Shown here: in pieces, positions 1 through 7,787 of the stretch | How the letters are laid out: each line of letters opens with the position of its first letter | Position numbering within the stretch: position 1 is the stretch's first letter | From: Candidatus Aminicenantes bacterium UBA4085 | GTDB taxonomy: Bacteria > Acidobacteriota > Aminicenantia > Aminicenantales > UBA4085 | NCBI GenBank assembly: GCA_002383325.1 | Contig: DFYJ01000001.1 | Span: 21,098-38,603, forward strand | Length of the DNA: 17,506 nt | Direction: 5' to 3' | Position numbers and translations under genes: made by a program | The notes under the pieces: model-generated | What the model saw: the letters and a program-made list of their open reading frames with translations, nothing else | The model's database searches: none | Told to the model about the DNA's origin: nothing

Positions 1-1
1 G

Positions 2-445
2 GCCAAGGCGACCCGAGCCGAGCTGGAACGGACCATCCGAACCCAGCCGCGCCAGGCGGAGGCCTACCACGCCCTGGCCGGGCTGCACGAGGCCGCGGGC
101 GACATCCGCGCGGCCCGCCGCGTCTACCAGGACCTGCTGACCAAGGTCCCCAATGAGATCCGGGCCTACTTGGAGACGGGCCGGCTCCTGTACCTGGAGC
201 GGTCTTACAAGGACGCCGAGCGATGGCTCGAGCGGTACCTCGGCTTCGCCGCGGACATGCCCGTGGACGCGCGCAGCGCCGCGTTGGGCAAGGCCTACCT
301 CGTCCTTTGCGCCCTGCAGCGTGACGACGCGGCCAAGGCCCGGACGCTGCTGGGGATGAAGCCCGAATTCGATGAAGCCCTGGTCCGGTCCCTGGGCCTG
401 AAGCCCGCGGACCGGGACCGCCTGCTGCGCCTCCTGGGGCGCTGA
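2..445 (+). CDS. TPR-repeat protein, 3' end only
   Basis: This frame is open from the left edge of the window to the TGA at 443-445, so only the C-terminal 147 residues are visible. They read as amphipathic helical pairs with tetratricopeptide spacing: an AEAYHALAGLHEAAGD-like block, then AARRVYQDLL, then a second pair around IRAYLETGRLLYLERSYKDAERWLERYL, with the small and aromatic residues typical of TPRs. TPR proteins are protein-interaction scaffolds; the partner cannot be told from this fragment. No signal peptide or catalytic domain is in view, but the N-terminus is missing. The stop is 23 nt before thiC, so the two may be co-transcribed. An in-frame TTG at 170 is internal and not a convincing start. 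TPR is a confident fold call, while the function is unknown. Confidence 0.75.
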   Translation, partial: AKATRAELERTIRTQPRQAEAYHALAGLHEAAGDIRAARRVYQDLLTKVPNEIRAYLETGRLLYLERSYKDAERWLERYLGFAADMPVDARSAALGKAYLVLCALQRDDAAKARTLLGMKPEFDEALVRSLGLKPADRDRLLRLLGR

Positions 446-468
446 GCGGGCGCCGGAAGGACGAACCT

Positions 469-1779
469 ATGACTCAACTGGAAATGGCCCGACAGGGCCG
501 CCTCACCCCCGTCCTGGAGCGGGTCGCCGCCGACGAAGGGATGACGACGGAGGATCTGCAGCCGCTGGTGGCCGGGGGCCGGGTCGTCCTGCCGGCCAAT
601 CCCGCCCACAGAGGCCTTCACCCGCTGGGCATCGGGGAGAGGCTGCGGACCAAGGTCAACGTCAACCTCGGCACCTCCAAGGATTTCCCGGACCTGGCCG
701 ACGAGCTGGCCAAGGTCCAAGTCAGCCTGGCCTACGGGGCCGATACGCTCATGGACCTCAGCACGGGCGGCAACCTGCCGCGCATCCGTCGGGCCATCCT
801 GGACCAAGCCCCCATCCCCCTGGGGACCGTGCCCATCTACCAGGCGGCGGTCGAGGCCATCGAGCGCCGCGGCTCGATCCTGGCCATGACGGCCGAAGAC
901 CTCTTCGGCGTCATCGAGGCCCAGGCCGGCGAAGGCGTGGACTTCATGACCGTCCACTGCGGCCTGACCCGGCGGGCCATCGAGCGCTTGCGCGGCCAGG
1001 GCCGGGTGGCCGATGTGGTCTCGCGCGGCGGAGCCATGCACCTGGCTTGGAGCCTCCATCACCAGAAAGAGAATCCCTTCTATGAGGACTACGACCGGCT
1101 GCTCGAGATCGCCCGCCGGCACGACGTGACCTTGAGCCTGGGCGACGGATTGCGGCCCGGCTGCCAGGCCGACGCCACCGACCGGGCCCAGCTGGAGGAG
1201 CTGCTGACCCTGGGCGAGCTGGTCGAGCGGGCCTGGGCGGCCGGAGTCCAGGTCATGGTCGAAGGGCCCGGGCATGTGCCCCTGGACCAGGTCGAGATGA
1301 ACATGAAGCTCCAGAAGCGGGTCTGCGGCGGGGCTCCCTTCTACGTTCTGGGTCCCCTGGTGACCGACATCGGGGCCGGATACGACCACATCGTCGCCGC
1401 CATCGGCGGCGCCCTGGCCGCCTCCGCGGGGGCCGATTTCCTGTGCTATGTCACGCCGGCCGAACATCTCGGCCTGCCGACGGCCGAGGATGTCCGGGAA
1501 GGCCTGATCGCCTCGCGCCTGGCGGCCCACGCGGCCGACCTGGTCAAGAACGTTCCCGGGGCCCGGGCCCGCGACCTGGCCATGTCCCAGGCCCGCAAGC
1601 GGCTCGACTGGGAGGCCCAGAAGCGCCTGTCCATCGATCCCCTCCGCTTCGAAAAGGTCCGCCGCGAGCGCGGAACTTCGGGCGCGGCCTGCTCCATGTG
1701 CGGCGAGTTCTGCGCCATGAGGCTGGTCGACCAGTTCCTAAAGCCCAACGGAAGGCCTGATGCCTCGGGCTGCGTCTAA
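469..1779 (+). CDS. thiC: Phosphomethylpyrimidine synthase (ThiC), short form
   Basis: 436-aa radical-SAM enzyme of thiamine pyrimidine synthesis. The family converts 5-aminoimidazole ribotide, with S-adenosylmethionine, to HMP phosphate in the cytoplasm. Visible hallmarks are the N-terminal KVNVNLGTS block, the GADTLMDLSTGG block, and EGPGHVP and TPAEHLGLP, whose histidines H269 and H333 match the known metal-binding pair. The C-terminal cysteines C408, C411 and C415 would hold the 4Fe-4S cluster. Their spacing is CX2CX3C rather than the CX2CX4C of long ThiC; I recall this from shorter clostridial and archaeal-type forms. The protein lacks the N-terminal extension of E. coli-type ThiC. A GGAAGGA ribosome site at 455-461 lies 7 nt before the ATG. 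No TPP riboswitch fits in the 23-nt gap upstream. The ThiC paralogue BzaF (hydroxybenzimidazole synthase, B12 lower ligand) is an alternative, but no cobalamin genes are nearby. Confidence 0.9.
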   Translation: MTQLEMARQGRLTPVLERVAADEGMTTEDLQPLVAGGRVVLPANPAHRGLHPLGIGERLRTKVNVNLGTSKDFPDLADELAKVQVSLAYGADTLMDLSTGGNLPRIRRAILDQAPIPLGTVPIYQAAVEAIERRGSILAMTAEDLFGVIEAQAGEGVDFMTVHCGLTRRAIERLRGQGRVADVVSRGGAMHLAWSLHHQKENPFYEDYDRLLEIARRHDVTLSLGDGLRPGCQADATDRAQLEELLTLGELVERAWAAGVQVMVEGPGHVPLDQVEMNMKLQKRVCGGAPFYVLGPLVTDIGAGYDHIVAAIGGALAASAGADFLCYVTPAEHLGLPTAEDVREGLIASRLAAHAADLVKNVPGARARDLAMSQARKRLDWEAQKRLSIDPLRFEKVRRERGTSGAACSMCGEFCAMRLVDQFLKPNGRPDASGCV

Positions 1780-2614
1780 TATCCTGTTCGGCGCGGCCGG
1801 CGTCCCCGACTCGACGCCCGCGGCGTCCTCCCTGGCCGCCCTGGAGGAAGTCCGCCGGCTGGGGCTGGACGCCCTGGAGGTCGAGTTCGTGCGCGGCGTG
1901 AAAATAGGCCCCGACGCCGCCCGCGAGCTGGGGGCCAAGGCCCGGTCGCTGGGGTTAGCCCTGAGCGTCCATGCGCCTTACTACGTCAACCTCAACTCGG
2001 CCGAGCCGGGCAAGCGCCTGCAGAGTCAGGACCATCTTCTGCGCTCGGCCCGCATGGCCCGCGAGATGGGCGCCCGCAGCGTCGTCTTCCACGCCGGTTA
2101 CTACCATGCCTCGACTCCGGCCGAGACCCTGGCCGCGATCAAGCGGGAGCTGGGCCAGGTGCTCTCGATCCTCAAGGCCGAGCGCAATCCGGTCCGGATG
2201 CGCGTCGAGACCATGGGCAAGCCGTCCCAGTTCGGCTCGCTGGACGAAGTCCTAACCCTTTGCCAGGAGCTGGAGGGGCTGGCTCCCTGCCTGGATTTCT
2301 CCCATCTCTTCGCCCGCGACGGCGGCCGGGCCAACTCCTACCTGGACTTCCATCGCGTCCTGCGCAAGGTCGAGAAGCGGCTGGGAGCGGAGGCGCTTCG
2401 GAGCGCCCACATCCATCTCTCGGGCATCGAGTACAACCATCAAGGCGAGATCCGCCATCTCAACTTGACGGACACGGCCTACCGCTATGACGAGTGGGTC
2501 GAGGCGGTCCGCGACGCACGGGTGGAAGGCACCGTCATCTGCGAGAGCCCGGCTCGGGAGAACGACGCCCGGATGCTGAAGGGTCTCTATGCGAGCTATG
2601 TCCGCAAGTCCTGA
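1760..2614 (+). CDS. Endonuclease IV-like TIM-barrel protein (AP endonuclease family 2)
   Basis: 284 aa, matching the usual length of endonuclease IV (Nfo), which cleaves DNA 5' of abasic sites with three metal ions. Metal-ligand candidates appear in family order and at almost the E. coli positions: H71 (SVHAPYY), H111 (VVFHAGYY), E150 (RVETMG), D179 and H182 (LDFSHLF), H217 or H219 (SAHIHLSG) and E262 (ICESP). The region equivalent to the D-x-H pair is altered: E230 and H233 are present, with Ile two residues before the His. This resembles archaeal-type or Nfo-like sugar-isomerase-fold relatives more than E. coli Nfo. The ATG sits 20 bp inside the 3' end of thiC in another frame, with GGAAGG at 1750-1755 four nt upstream, so it is probably translationally coupled to thiC. 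Abasic-site repair is the default inference; another TIM-barrel role is possible. Confidence 0.75.
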   Translation: MPRAASNILFGAAGVPDSTPAASSLAALEEVRRLGLDALEVEFVRGVKIGPDAARELGAKARSLGLALSVHAPYYVNLNSAEPGKRLQSQDHLLRSARMAREMGARSVVFHAGYYHASTPAETLAAIKRELGQVLSILKAERNPVRMRVETMGKPSQFGSLDEVLTLCQELEGLAPCLDFSHLFARDGGRANSYLDFHRVLRKVEKRLGAEALRSAHIHLSGIEYNHQGEIRHLNLTDTAYRYDEWVEAVRDARVEGTVICESPARENDARMLKGLYASYVRKS

Positions 2615-2623
2615 GCCGAATCG

Positions 2624-4324
2624 CTAAGGACGCGGCAGGAGACCTGTGGCCTCGGCCCAATCGCGGAAGACGCGCTTCCGTCCGCCGAGCGACGGGGCCA
2701 GCAGGCCGTCCAGCCGGGCCAGGAAGTCGCTCCATCCCGCCAGCGCTGTTCTTTCGGTCCGGATCCTGAGATAATCCCGGCCGCAGGCCAGGATTTCGAA
2801 GGCCCGTCCGGAGACGACCCCGCCAGCGGCGTCGGTCTCGAGGCCGAACATCCAGGCCAGCCAATTCCGCCATCCCTCGGGGCGCTCGAATCCAGTGACC
2901 ATGGACAGCTCGGATCCCGGGTCCAAGTAGGCGGGTGACAAGACCAGGGGCCGATCTCTCAGCAACCGGTAGTCCTCGGCCAAGGGTAATCCCTGGGCGA
3001 AGCGCATGGGCAGGATCTCCACTTGGAGGAGGTTGCGGCGCCCGAAATAGTAGGCCAGATGGGCCTGGACGTCCTGCGCGGATAGGATCCAATCGCCGGC
3101 CGGGACGCAAGCGTCCAAGACGGCCGCCTCTTCGTAATTGGGGCCGCGCGTCAGATGGAGCGGCCGGATGGAGAAAGCCCAGTTGACGGTACCCAGGGCC
3201 AGGATCAGGAGGATCCCGGCCGCGGCTCCGGCCCGGCGCCGACCGGCCGGCCATCCGGCGGACGCGTCATGGCCGGCCGCGGCTACAAGCAGGACGAGCG
3301 GCAGCAACGCCACCGTGAAGTTGTTCTTATCTTGCGGAGCCCACCACAAGTAGAAGAAGCCATGCACGCCCAGCCAAGCTAGGAGGAAGATCCGGAGGCG
3401 CCTGGCCCCATCCCCCGCCTTCGAAGCCAAGCGCCGGATGTGCCAGGCGCCCAGCCCGGCCAGGAGGAGCCCGAAGGCCGCTACGGCGATCTTCTGCCAC
3501 CAGCCGACGACCGGAAGGATATTGCGCAGCAGGCTGAACAGCGCGTAGGCGATGCCGGCCGGGCCGATGTTGCTCCAAGTCCCCCAGTCGGGAGCGGGGT
3601 GGTAGGTGTAGTGGAGGGCGTAACGAAGGAGCCCGGAAAAGGTGAACGGCTCTCCGCGGGCCAGGAAGGCGGCCGCGTAGAGGCCGACAATGACGAGGCC
3701 GGCCGCCAGCGCCCCGGCGGCCAGCCGCAGGCGCGAAGCCCTGTCCGCGGCGGGGAGAGTCAGGACGGCCAAGGGCAGGATGAAGAGGACGGCCGTCTGG
3801 TGGAAGAGGACAGAGAGGATGAAGAGCCCGGCCAACCCGGCGACCGAGGGCCAGCTCCAGCGGCGGCTGTCACGCTTCACGGCAAAGCAGGCGACTAGCC
3901 CCAGGGCGCCCATAGCGGGGACATAGACCTGGGTTTGGGTCGCGTACTCCCAGAAGCCCTGGCAGGCGAGCAGTCCAAAAGCCGCCCCAAGCCCCCAGGC
4001 CCGCGATCCAGTCATTCGCCTAGCCAGGACGTAAGCGCCGAAAAGGGCCGCCACGGCCCACAGGATGTTGAAGATCTGGGCGGCCGTGATCAAGTCGATA
4101 GGGATGCCGACGGCCTTGAGGCCGGCGTTGACGGCTTGCACGGCCGGGCTATAGCCGAGGTGGTGGGGATGGAAGACGTCGATGCCGGTCTCGACCGGCT
4201 TGAGGTAGGTTAGACCGTCGCCGTACTGTTGTCGGGACCTGGTCAGAAAGAGGAAGACGAAGGCCGCCGCGGACAGGCCGAGCGCCAAGCCGACTCGCCG
4301 CCCACGCTGGTTGGATACAATCAT
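2624..4324 (-). CDS. GT-C type membrane glycosyltransferase / polytopic membrane protein
   Basis: 566 aa from the chosen ATG, with about 10-12 hydrophobic segments through the first three quarters and a soluble C-terminal part. This is the layout of GT-C glycosyltransferases (the PMT/ArnT/dolichyl-phosphate-sugar clan), which use lipid-phosphate sugars at the outer face of the cytoplasmic membrane. After the first membrane segment comes YGDGLTYL with D36, where this clan keeps its catalytic acidic residue, followed by HPHHLGYSP. The upstream in-frame ATG at 4402 would add 26 hydrophilic residues and would lie upstream of the likely transcription start, so 4324 is preferred. A GGGGAGGA ribosome site lies 13 nt upstream, which is rather far. 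The gene converges on the endonuclease IV-like gene with only 9 bp between stops and diverges from the GH38-like gene. The acceptor is unknown, and the exact family is not resolved. Confidence 0.75.
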   Translation of the reverse strand: MIVSNQRGRRVGLALGLSAAAFVFLFLTRSRQQYGDGLTYLKPVETGIDVFHPHHLGYSPAVQAVNAGLKAVGIPIDLITAAQIFNILWAVAALFGAYVLARRMTGSRAWGLGAAFGLLACQGFWEYATQTQVYVPAMGALGLVACFAVKRDSRRWSWPSVAGLAGLFILSVLFHQTAVLFILPLAVLTLPAADRASRLRLAAGALAAGLVIVGLYAAAFLARGEPFTFSGLLRYALHYTYHPAPDWGTWSNIGPAGIAYALFSLLRNILPVVGWWQKIAVAAFGLLLAGLGAWHIRRLASKAGDGARRLRIFLLAWLGVHGFFYLWWAPQDKNNFTVALLPLVLLVAAAGHDASAGWPAGRRRAGAAAGILLILALGTVNWAFSIRPLHLTRGPNYEEAAVLDACVPAGDWILSAQDVQAHLAYYFGRRNLLQVEILPMRFAQGLPLAEDYRLLRDRPLVLSPAYLDPGSELSMVTGFERPEGWRNWLAWMFGLETDAAGGVVSGRAFEILACGRDYLRIRTERTALAGWSDFLARLDGLLAPSLGGRKRVFRDWAEATGLLPRP

Positions 4325-4383
4325 CCCTGAAGGGCCGTCCTCCCCGGCCTCGGCTTCTCCGTCGAGCCGTCCCCTCGGCGCCC

Positions 4384-4412
4384 AAACTAGCACGCCCCCC
4401 AAAGCAAGTCAA
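4384..4412 (-). promoter_or_regulatory. Candidate sigma70-type promoter for the GT-C gene
   Basis: On the minus strand TTGACT (4407-4412) and TAGTTT (4384-4389) are separated by exactly 17 nt. The -35 matches consensus at 5 of 6 positions and the -10 at only 3 of 6. Transcription would begin near 4377, giving a leader of about 50 nt to the ATG at 4324. Spacing and position are good, but the -10 is weak. Confidence 0.35.
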
Positions 4413-4465
4413 TGCGGCCCTTGCTAAATAGAGCCCCTTGGGCCATATTGGACCGGGAGACAAGC

Positions 4466-7045
4466 ATGATCGGACGTCGCCTCGCCGTCTTCGTCATTCT
4501 GGCGGCCGTGGTCCTGGCCGGCCCAGCCGCGCCCCAATCCCGGCGCATTTACCTGGCCAACGACGACCATACCGATTTCATGTGGTCGGTCGACGCCGGG
4601 CAGACCCGGGACGCCATCCTGCGGATGCTCGACTACTATCTCGACCAGGCCGACGCGACTGACGACGAGCCCTCCGACTTTCGCGGCCGTTTCAACGCCG
4701 ACGGGGCTTACTGGCTGTGGACCTACGAGTCCAACCGCACCGCCTCGCAGTTCCAGCGCTTGATCGGGCGAATCAAGAGCGGCGGCCTCACGGCCCCCAT
4801 GACCCTCCTCCACCTCGGCTATGGGGCCATGCCGGCCGAGGCCGTCCTGCGCAGCCTCTACTACGCCGGCGGCCTGGAGCGCCGGCACGGCCTAAAGTTC
4901 CAGCTGGCCGTGGCCATGGAGAACCAATCTCTGCCCTACGGGCTGGGCGCGCTCTGGGCAGGGGCCGGAGCGCTCTACTCCTGGCGCGGCATCTGCGGCT
5001 GCGCCTCGCGCATTCCCGACGCCTGGGACCGGATGCACGACATGTACTGGTGGACCGGACCGGACGGCAGCCGGATCCTGATGAAATGGTACTCCCAGAT
5101 CCGCCATGACGCCTACGGCATCGGCGGCTACGCCGAAGCGAGAAACGCCGCCTCGGTCATCGAGCAGACGTCGGACCCCGATTTTATCGGCCGGGTCCCC
5201 TATTCCATCATCGGCCTGTTCGGATACGGAGGCGATGACGTGGACAGCCGGACGGAGGCCGTGATTCAGGCGGCCCGGGCGGCCTCGACCACCGATCGCC
5301 GGGTCATCGTCTCCAACGAGATCGACTTCTTCCAGGATTTCGAGTCGGTCCATGGAAGCCAGATCCCGACCCTGGGCCTGAGCTTCGGCAACGAGTGGGA
5401 GCTGCTGACCGCTTCCATGGCGGAGCTTTCGGGAAGCGTCAAACGAGGCGTCGAACGGTTGCGCTCGGCCGAGGCCATGGCTGCTTTGGTCACGGCCAGG
5501 GACGCCAGCTTCATGACCGGCCGCAGCAAGGCCCGCGAAGAGGCCTGGATCAAGCTCGGCCTGTACTTCGAGCACGATTGGACCGCTGACGGCCCGATCG
5601 ACCGGGCGACCCGGGCCGCCTGGCAGAGAGAGCAGGCGGCCGGCTTCCTGGACTACGTCAATACCCTGAGCGCCGACGCCTCCTCGGCCCTCGGCCGAAT
5701 GATCCTCAAGGAAAGCTCGCAGCGGAGGTTCTTCGTCTTCAACGCCCTGAGCTGGAGCCGGACCGGGCCGGCCGACCTCGACCTCGGCAGCGAGTCGGTC
5801 GTTCACGCCGTCGACTTGGCCACGGGACGGGAAGCGCCCTCCCAATGGGTCGGCCGGGAAGACGCCCGCCGATTGCGGATCTGGGCCGAGGACGTCCCTT
5901 CTCTGGGCTACAAAGTCTTCGAGATCGTTCCGGGCGCCGGCCAGGCCTTCGGCGGCGGCCCGGTCCTCACAGGCTCCGTCCTGGAGAACGATCGCTACCG
6001 GGTGACCGTGGCCCCCAACGGCGCCCTCTCCAGCCTGATCGACAAGTCTCTCGGCGGACGGGATCTCGTACGGGCCGTGGACGGCCTGCGGCTGAACGAG
6101 CTGGGACCCGGCTCGGGCTCGCTCACCGCCGCCGAGGCGGGGCCCGTCTCGGCCACCTTGAGGGCGGAATCGGCTTCGCCCCTGCCCCACGTCACCGAAG
6201 TGACGCTCTACCGGGGCGGCGACAGGATCGACATCCGCAACGAGATCACGTCCGGCTTCTCCGACCTCCAAAGCTGGTCCTTCGGCCTGGCCGTGGACGG
6301 TCCGGAAACCCGGCACGAGGAGGTCGGCGCGATCGTCGTCGCCAAAACCGACGCCGAGGGCGGTCACTACGCTTCACGGGCCCTGCGCCGTGACTGGCTG
6401 ACCCTGGGCCACTTCGTGGACATGAGCGGCGGCGGAGCGGGCCTGACGCTGTCCGCTCCGGACAATCAGTTCTTCAAGCTCGGCCGCAGCACCGTGGAGC
6501 GGCTCGATGCATCGACGCCCCTGCTCGCCGTGCTGGCCGGCGGGCAGGTGGACGGCCCGGCCCTGGGCATCCCCAACCAGGGCGGCGACACGAGCTTCCT
6601 GCAGCGGTTCGGCCTCCGGGCCCACGCCGGCTACGACGCGGCCGAAGCCATGCGCTTCGCCCTGGATCACCAGAATCCCCTCATCGCGGCCGAGGTGACC
6701 GGCGGCACTCATTACCCCTCCGACGCCTACGCCTTCCTCAGCCTGGACGATCCCGATGTCCTGGCCTGGGCGGTCAAGCCGGCCGAGGAAGGCGCCGAGA
6801 ACCGCACGGTCGTCCGTCTCTGGAACGTCCGGGCCGCGGCGGCCGAGCCGACCATGACGCTGGGAGGTTTCGCCATCCTGGCGGCCCAGGCCGTCAGCCA
6901 CATCGAAACCCCGATCGGGACGGTTCCGGCGGCAGGCTCGGCCATGACCGTCGGACTGGCCGGATGGAAGTGGCGGACGTTCTCCTTGAAGCTGGACGGC
7001 GATACAGCCTCGGGCAAGGGGATCGGGCGCGGCAGGATCCGCTGA
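4466..7045 (+). CDS. Secreted GH38-like (alpha-mannosidase-like) protein
   Basis: 859 aa from the ATG at 4466, chosen because GGGAG at 4455-4459 lies 6 nt upstream and the protein then begins with a clean signal peptide (RR, hydrophobic stretch to about residue 19, AAPQS). It is thus exported to periplasm or surface. The first ~370 residues resemble the GH38 catalytic barrel: H35-x-D37 in NDDHTDFMW, a FNADGAYWLWTYE block near 76-88, and H370-D371 in FEHDWTADGP, which may match the second metal histidine. The rest is beta-rich, as in GH38 middle and C-terminal domains. At the expected nucleophile site (TDVPG-like in relatives) it reads MENQSLPYGLG with N153 instead of Asp, so catalysis may differ or be lost. 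GH38 enzymes release alpha-mannose from glycans with a zinc ion; the substrate here is unknown. It converges on the barrel gene with a 6-bp gap. Confidence 0.7.
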   Translation: MIGRRLAVFVILAAVVLAGPAAPQSRRIYLANDDHTDFMWSVDAGQTRDAILRMLDYYLDQADATDDEPSDFRGRFNADGAYWLWTYESNRTASQFQRLIGRIKSGGLTAPMTLLHLGYGAMPAEAVLRSLYYAGGLERRHGLKFQLAVAMENQSLPYGLGALWAGAGALYSWRGICGCASRIPDAWDRMHDMYWWTGPDGSRILMKWYSQIRHDAYGIGGYAEARNAASVIEQTSDPDFIGRVPYSIIGLFGYGGDDVDSRTEAVIQAARAASTTDRRVIVSNEIDFFQDFESVHGSQIPTLGLSFGNEWELLTASMAELSGSVKRGVERLRSAEAMAALVTARDASFMTGRSKAREEAWIKLGLYFEHDWTADGPIDRATRAAWQREQAAGFLDYVNTLSADASSALGRMILKESSQRRFFVFNALSWSRTGPADLDLGSESVVHAVDLATGREAPSQWVGREDARRLRIWAEDVPSLGYKVFEIVPGAGQAFGGGPVLTGSVLENDRYRVTVAPNGALSSLIDKSLGGRDLVRAVDGLRLNELGPGSGSLTAAEAGPVSATLRAESASPLPHVTEVTLYRGGDRIDIRNEITSGFSDLQSWSFGLAVDGPETRHEEVGAIVVAKTDAEGGHYASRALRRDWLTLGHFVDMSGGGAGLTLSAPDNQFFKLGRSTVERLDASTPLLAVLAGGQVDGPALGIPNQGGDTSFLQRFGLRAHAGYDAAEAMRFALDHQNPLIAAEVTGGTHYPSDAYAFLSLDDPDVLAWAVKPAEEGAENRTVVRLWNVRAAAAEPTMTLGGFAILAAQAVSHIETPIGTVPAAGSAMTVGLAGWKWRTFSLKLDGDTASGKGIGRGRIR

Positions 7046-7051
7046 GCCGCC

Positions 7052-7690
7052 TCAGAAGGACAACATCAGTCCTCCCCCGGCCTGAACGCCCCGCATCGGC
7101 TCGGATTTCTCGAGGACCCAGACGTAGCGGGCATCCAGGCGCGCCCCCAGCCAGCGGGTGATCCTGACGAGGACGCCCCCCCCCGCCGTCAGGAGCGGAT
7201 CGAAACGATCTTGGAAGGAGGGGGCCGGCAGCACGATCGTATAGCCGTAGCGGGACGTCGCCTGGACCTCGCCGGCCAGGATGGCGTCCAGGCCGGCGGC
7301 CGCGCCCAGATAGGGCTGGAGCCGGCCCATCGACAACCGGTAGAAAATCCCCAGCGTCACGCCCAAGCGGGCTGATGTGTCGAGAGCCAGGGTATCGCCG
7401 TCGAAAGGATCCTCCAGGACGACGGCGGAAGGGGCGATCCAGCGGGCTTCCAGCTCGAAGAGCCAGCGGCCCGGGCTCCATCCCAGGCTCAATCCGGCCC
7501 AGGCGGGGCTGTGAGAAGGCGTCACCGGAAAGTCGTTGATGCCGGCCTGATAGTTCCCGGCCTCTCCGACGGTGAAGACGGGATGGAGGCCGCCTCCCAG
7601 CGAGAGGGTGAAGGGGCGATCGGCGGCGGATAAAGAGACGCAGGCCGCCAGGAGAGCCAAGATCGCGGAGCCGGCGGCCGGGATCTTCAT
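7052..7690 (-). CDS. Small exported protein, probable outer-membrane beta-barrel
   Basis: 212 aa, not recognised as a named family. The N-terminus MKIPAAGSAILALLAACVS is a signal peptide, with cleavage likely after SLSAA near residue 23. A lipobox-like LAAC with Cys at 17 leaves a lipoprotein route open. The mature part alternates polar and hydrophobic residues in short strands (WAGLSLGW, WLFELEARWI, ARLGVTLGIFYRL, LQPYLGAAAGLDAI, GARLDARYVWVL, GVQAGGGLMLSF) and ends in a C-terminal phenylalanine, the classic outer-membrane barrel signature. About 8 strands are plausible, similar in size to OmpA/OmpW-type barrels. Transport, adhesion or assembly cannot be distinguished. The gene is transcribed away from the polysaccharide operon from its own promoter and has no visible Shine-Dalgarno sequence. 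Confidence 0.65.
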   Translation of the reverse strand: MKIPAAGSAILALLAACVSLSAADRPFTLSLGGGLHPVFTVGEAGNYQAGINDFPVTPSHSPAWAGLSLGWSPGRWLFELEARWIAPSAVVLEDPFDGDTLALDTSARLGVTLGIFYRLSMGRLQPYLGAAAGLDAILAGEVQATSRYGYTIVLPAPSFQDRFDPLLTAGGGVLVRITRWLGARLDARYVWVLEKSEPMRGVQAGGGLMLSF

Positions 7691-7699
7691 GACCCGTTC

Positions 7700-7708
7700 A
7701 TTATACCA
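7700..7708 (-). promoter_or_regulatory. Extended -10 promoter of the barrel gene (near-leaderless)
   Basis: The minus strand reads TGGTATAAT, a perfect -10 hexamer (7700-7705) with the extended TGn motif (7706-7708). No good -35 is found at 16-18 nt, which is usual for extended -10 promoters. Only 9 nt lie between the -10 and the ATG at 7688-7690, so transcription would start within a few bases of the start codon. Confidence 0.6.
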
Positions 7709-7787
7709 TCTCCACGGCCGGCCGCATCACCTCTTGGGGGGAAGGCTGAGGAGCGCGAATCACCCCCCGCTTCACCGGAGAGGACGA

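Noticed and set aside
295..1530. 411-aa minus-strand open frame antisense to thiC
   Set aside because: Shadow of a high-GC gene: Gly/Gln/Asp/His-rich with no domain or ribosome site, while thiC is unmistakable on the plus strand.
4325..4402. Earlier ATG (4402) for the GT-C gene
   Set aside because: It adds only hydrophilic residues and lies upstream of the likely transcription start near 4377.
4421..4449. TTGCTA-N17-CATATT as a promoter for the GH38-like gene
   Set aside because: Transcription would begin around 4456, inside the ribosome site at 4455-4459, so it cannot supply that site intact.
4892..6367. 491-aa minus-strand open frame antisense to the GH38-like gene
   Set aside because: Shadow frame; no recognisable motif.
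7736..7768. G6 and C6 runs as a possible terminator stem
   Set aside because: A 21-nt loop, pairing only between homopolymers, and no T-run.
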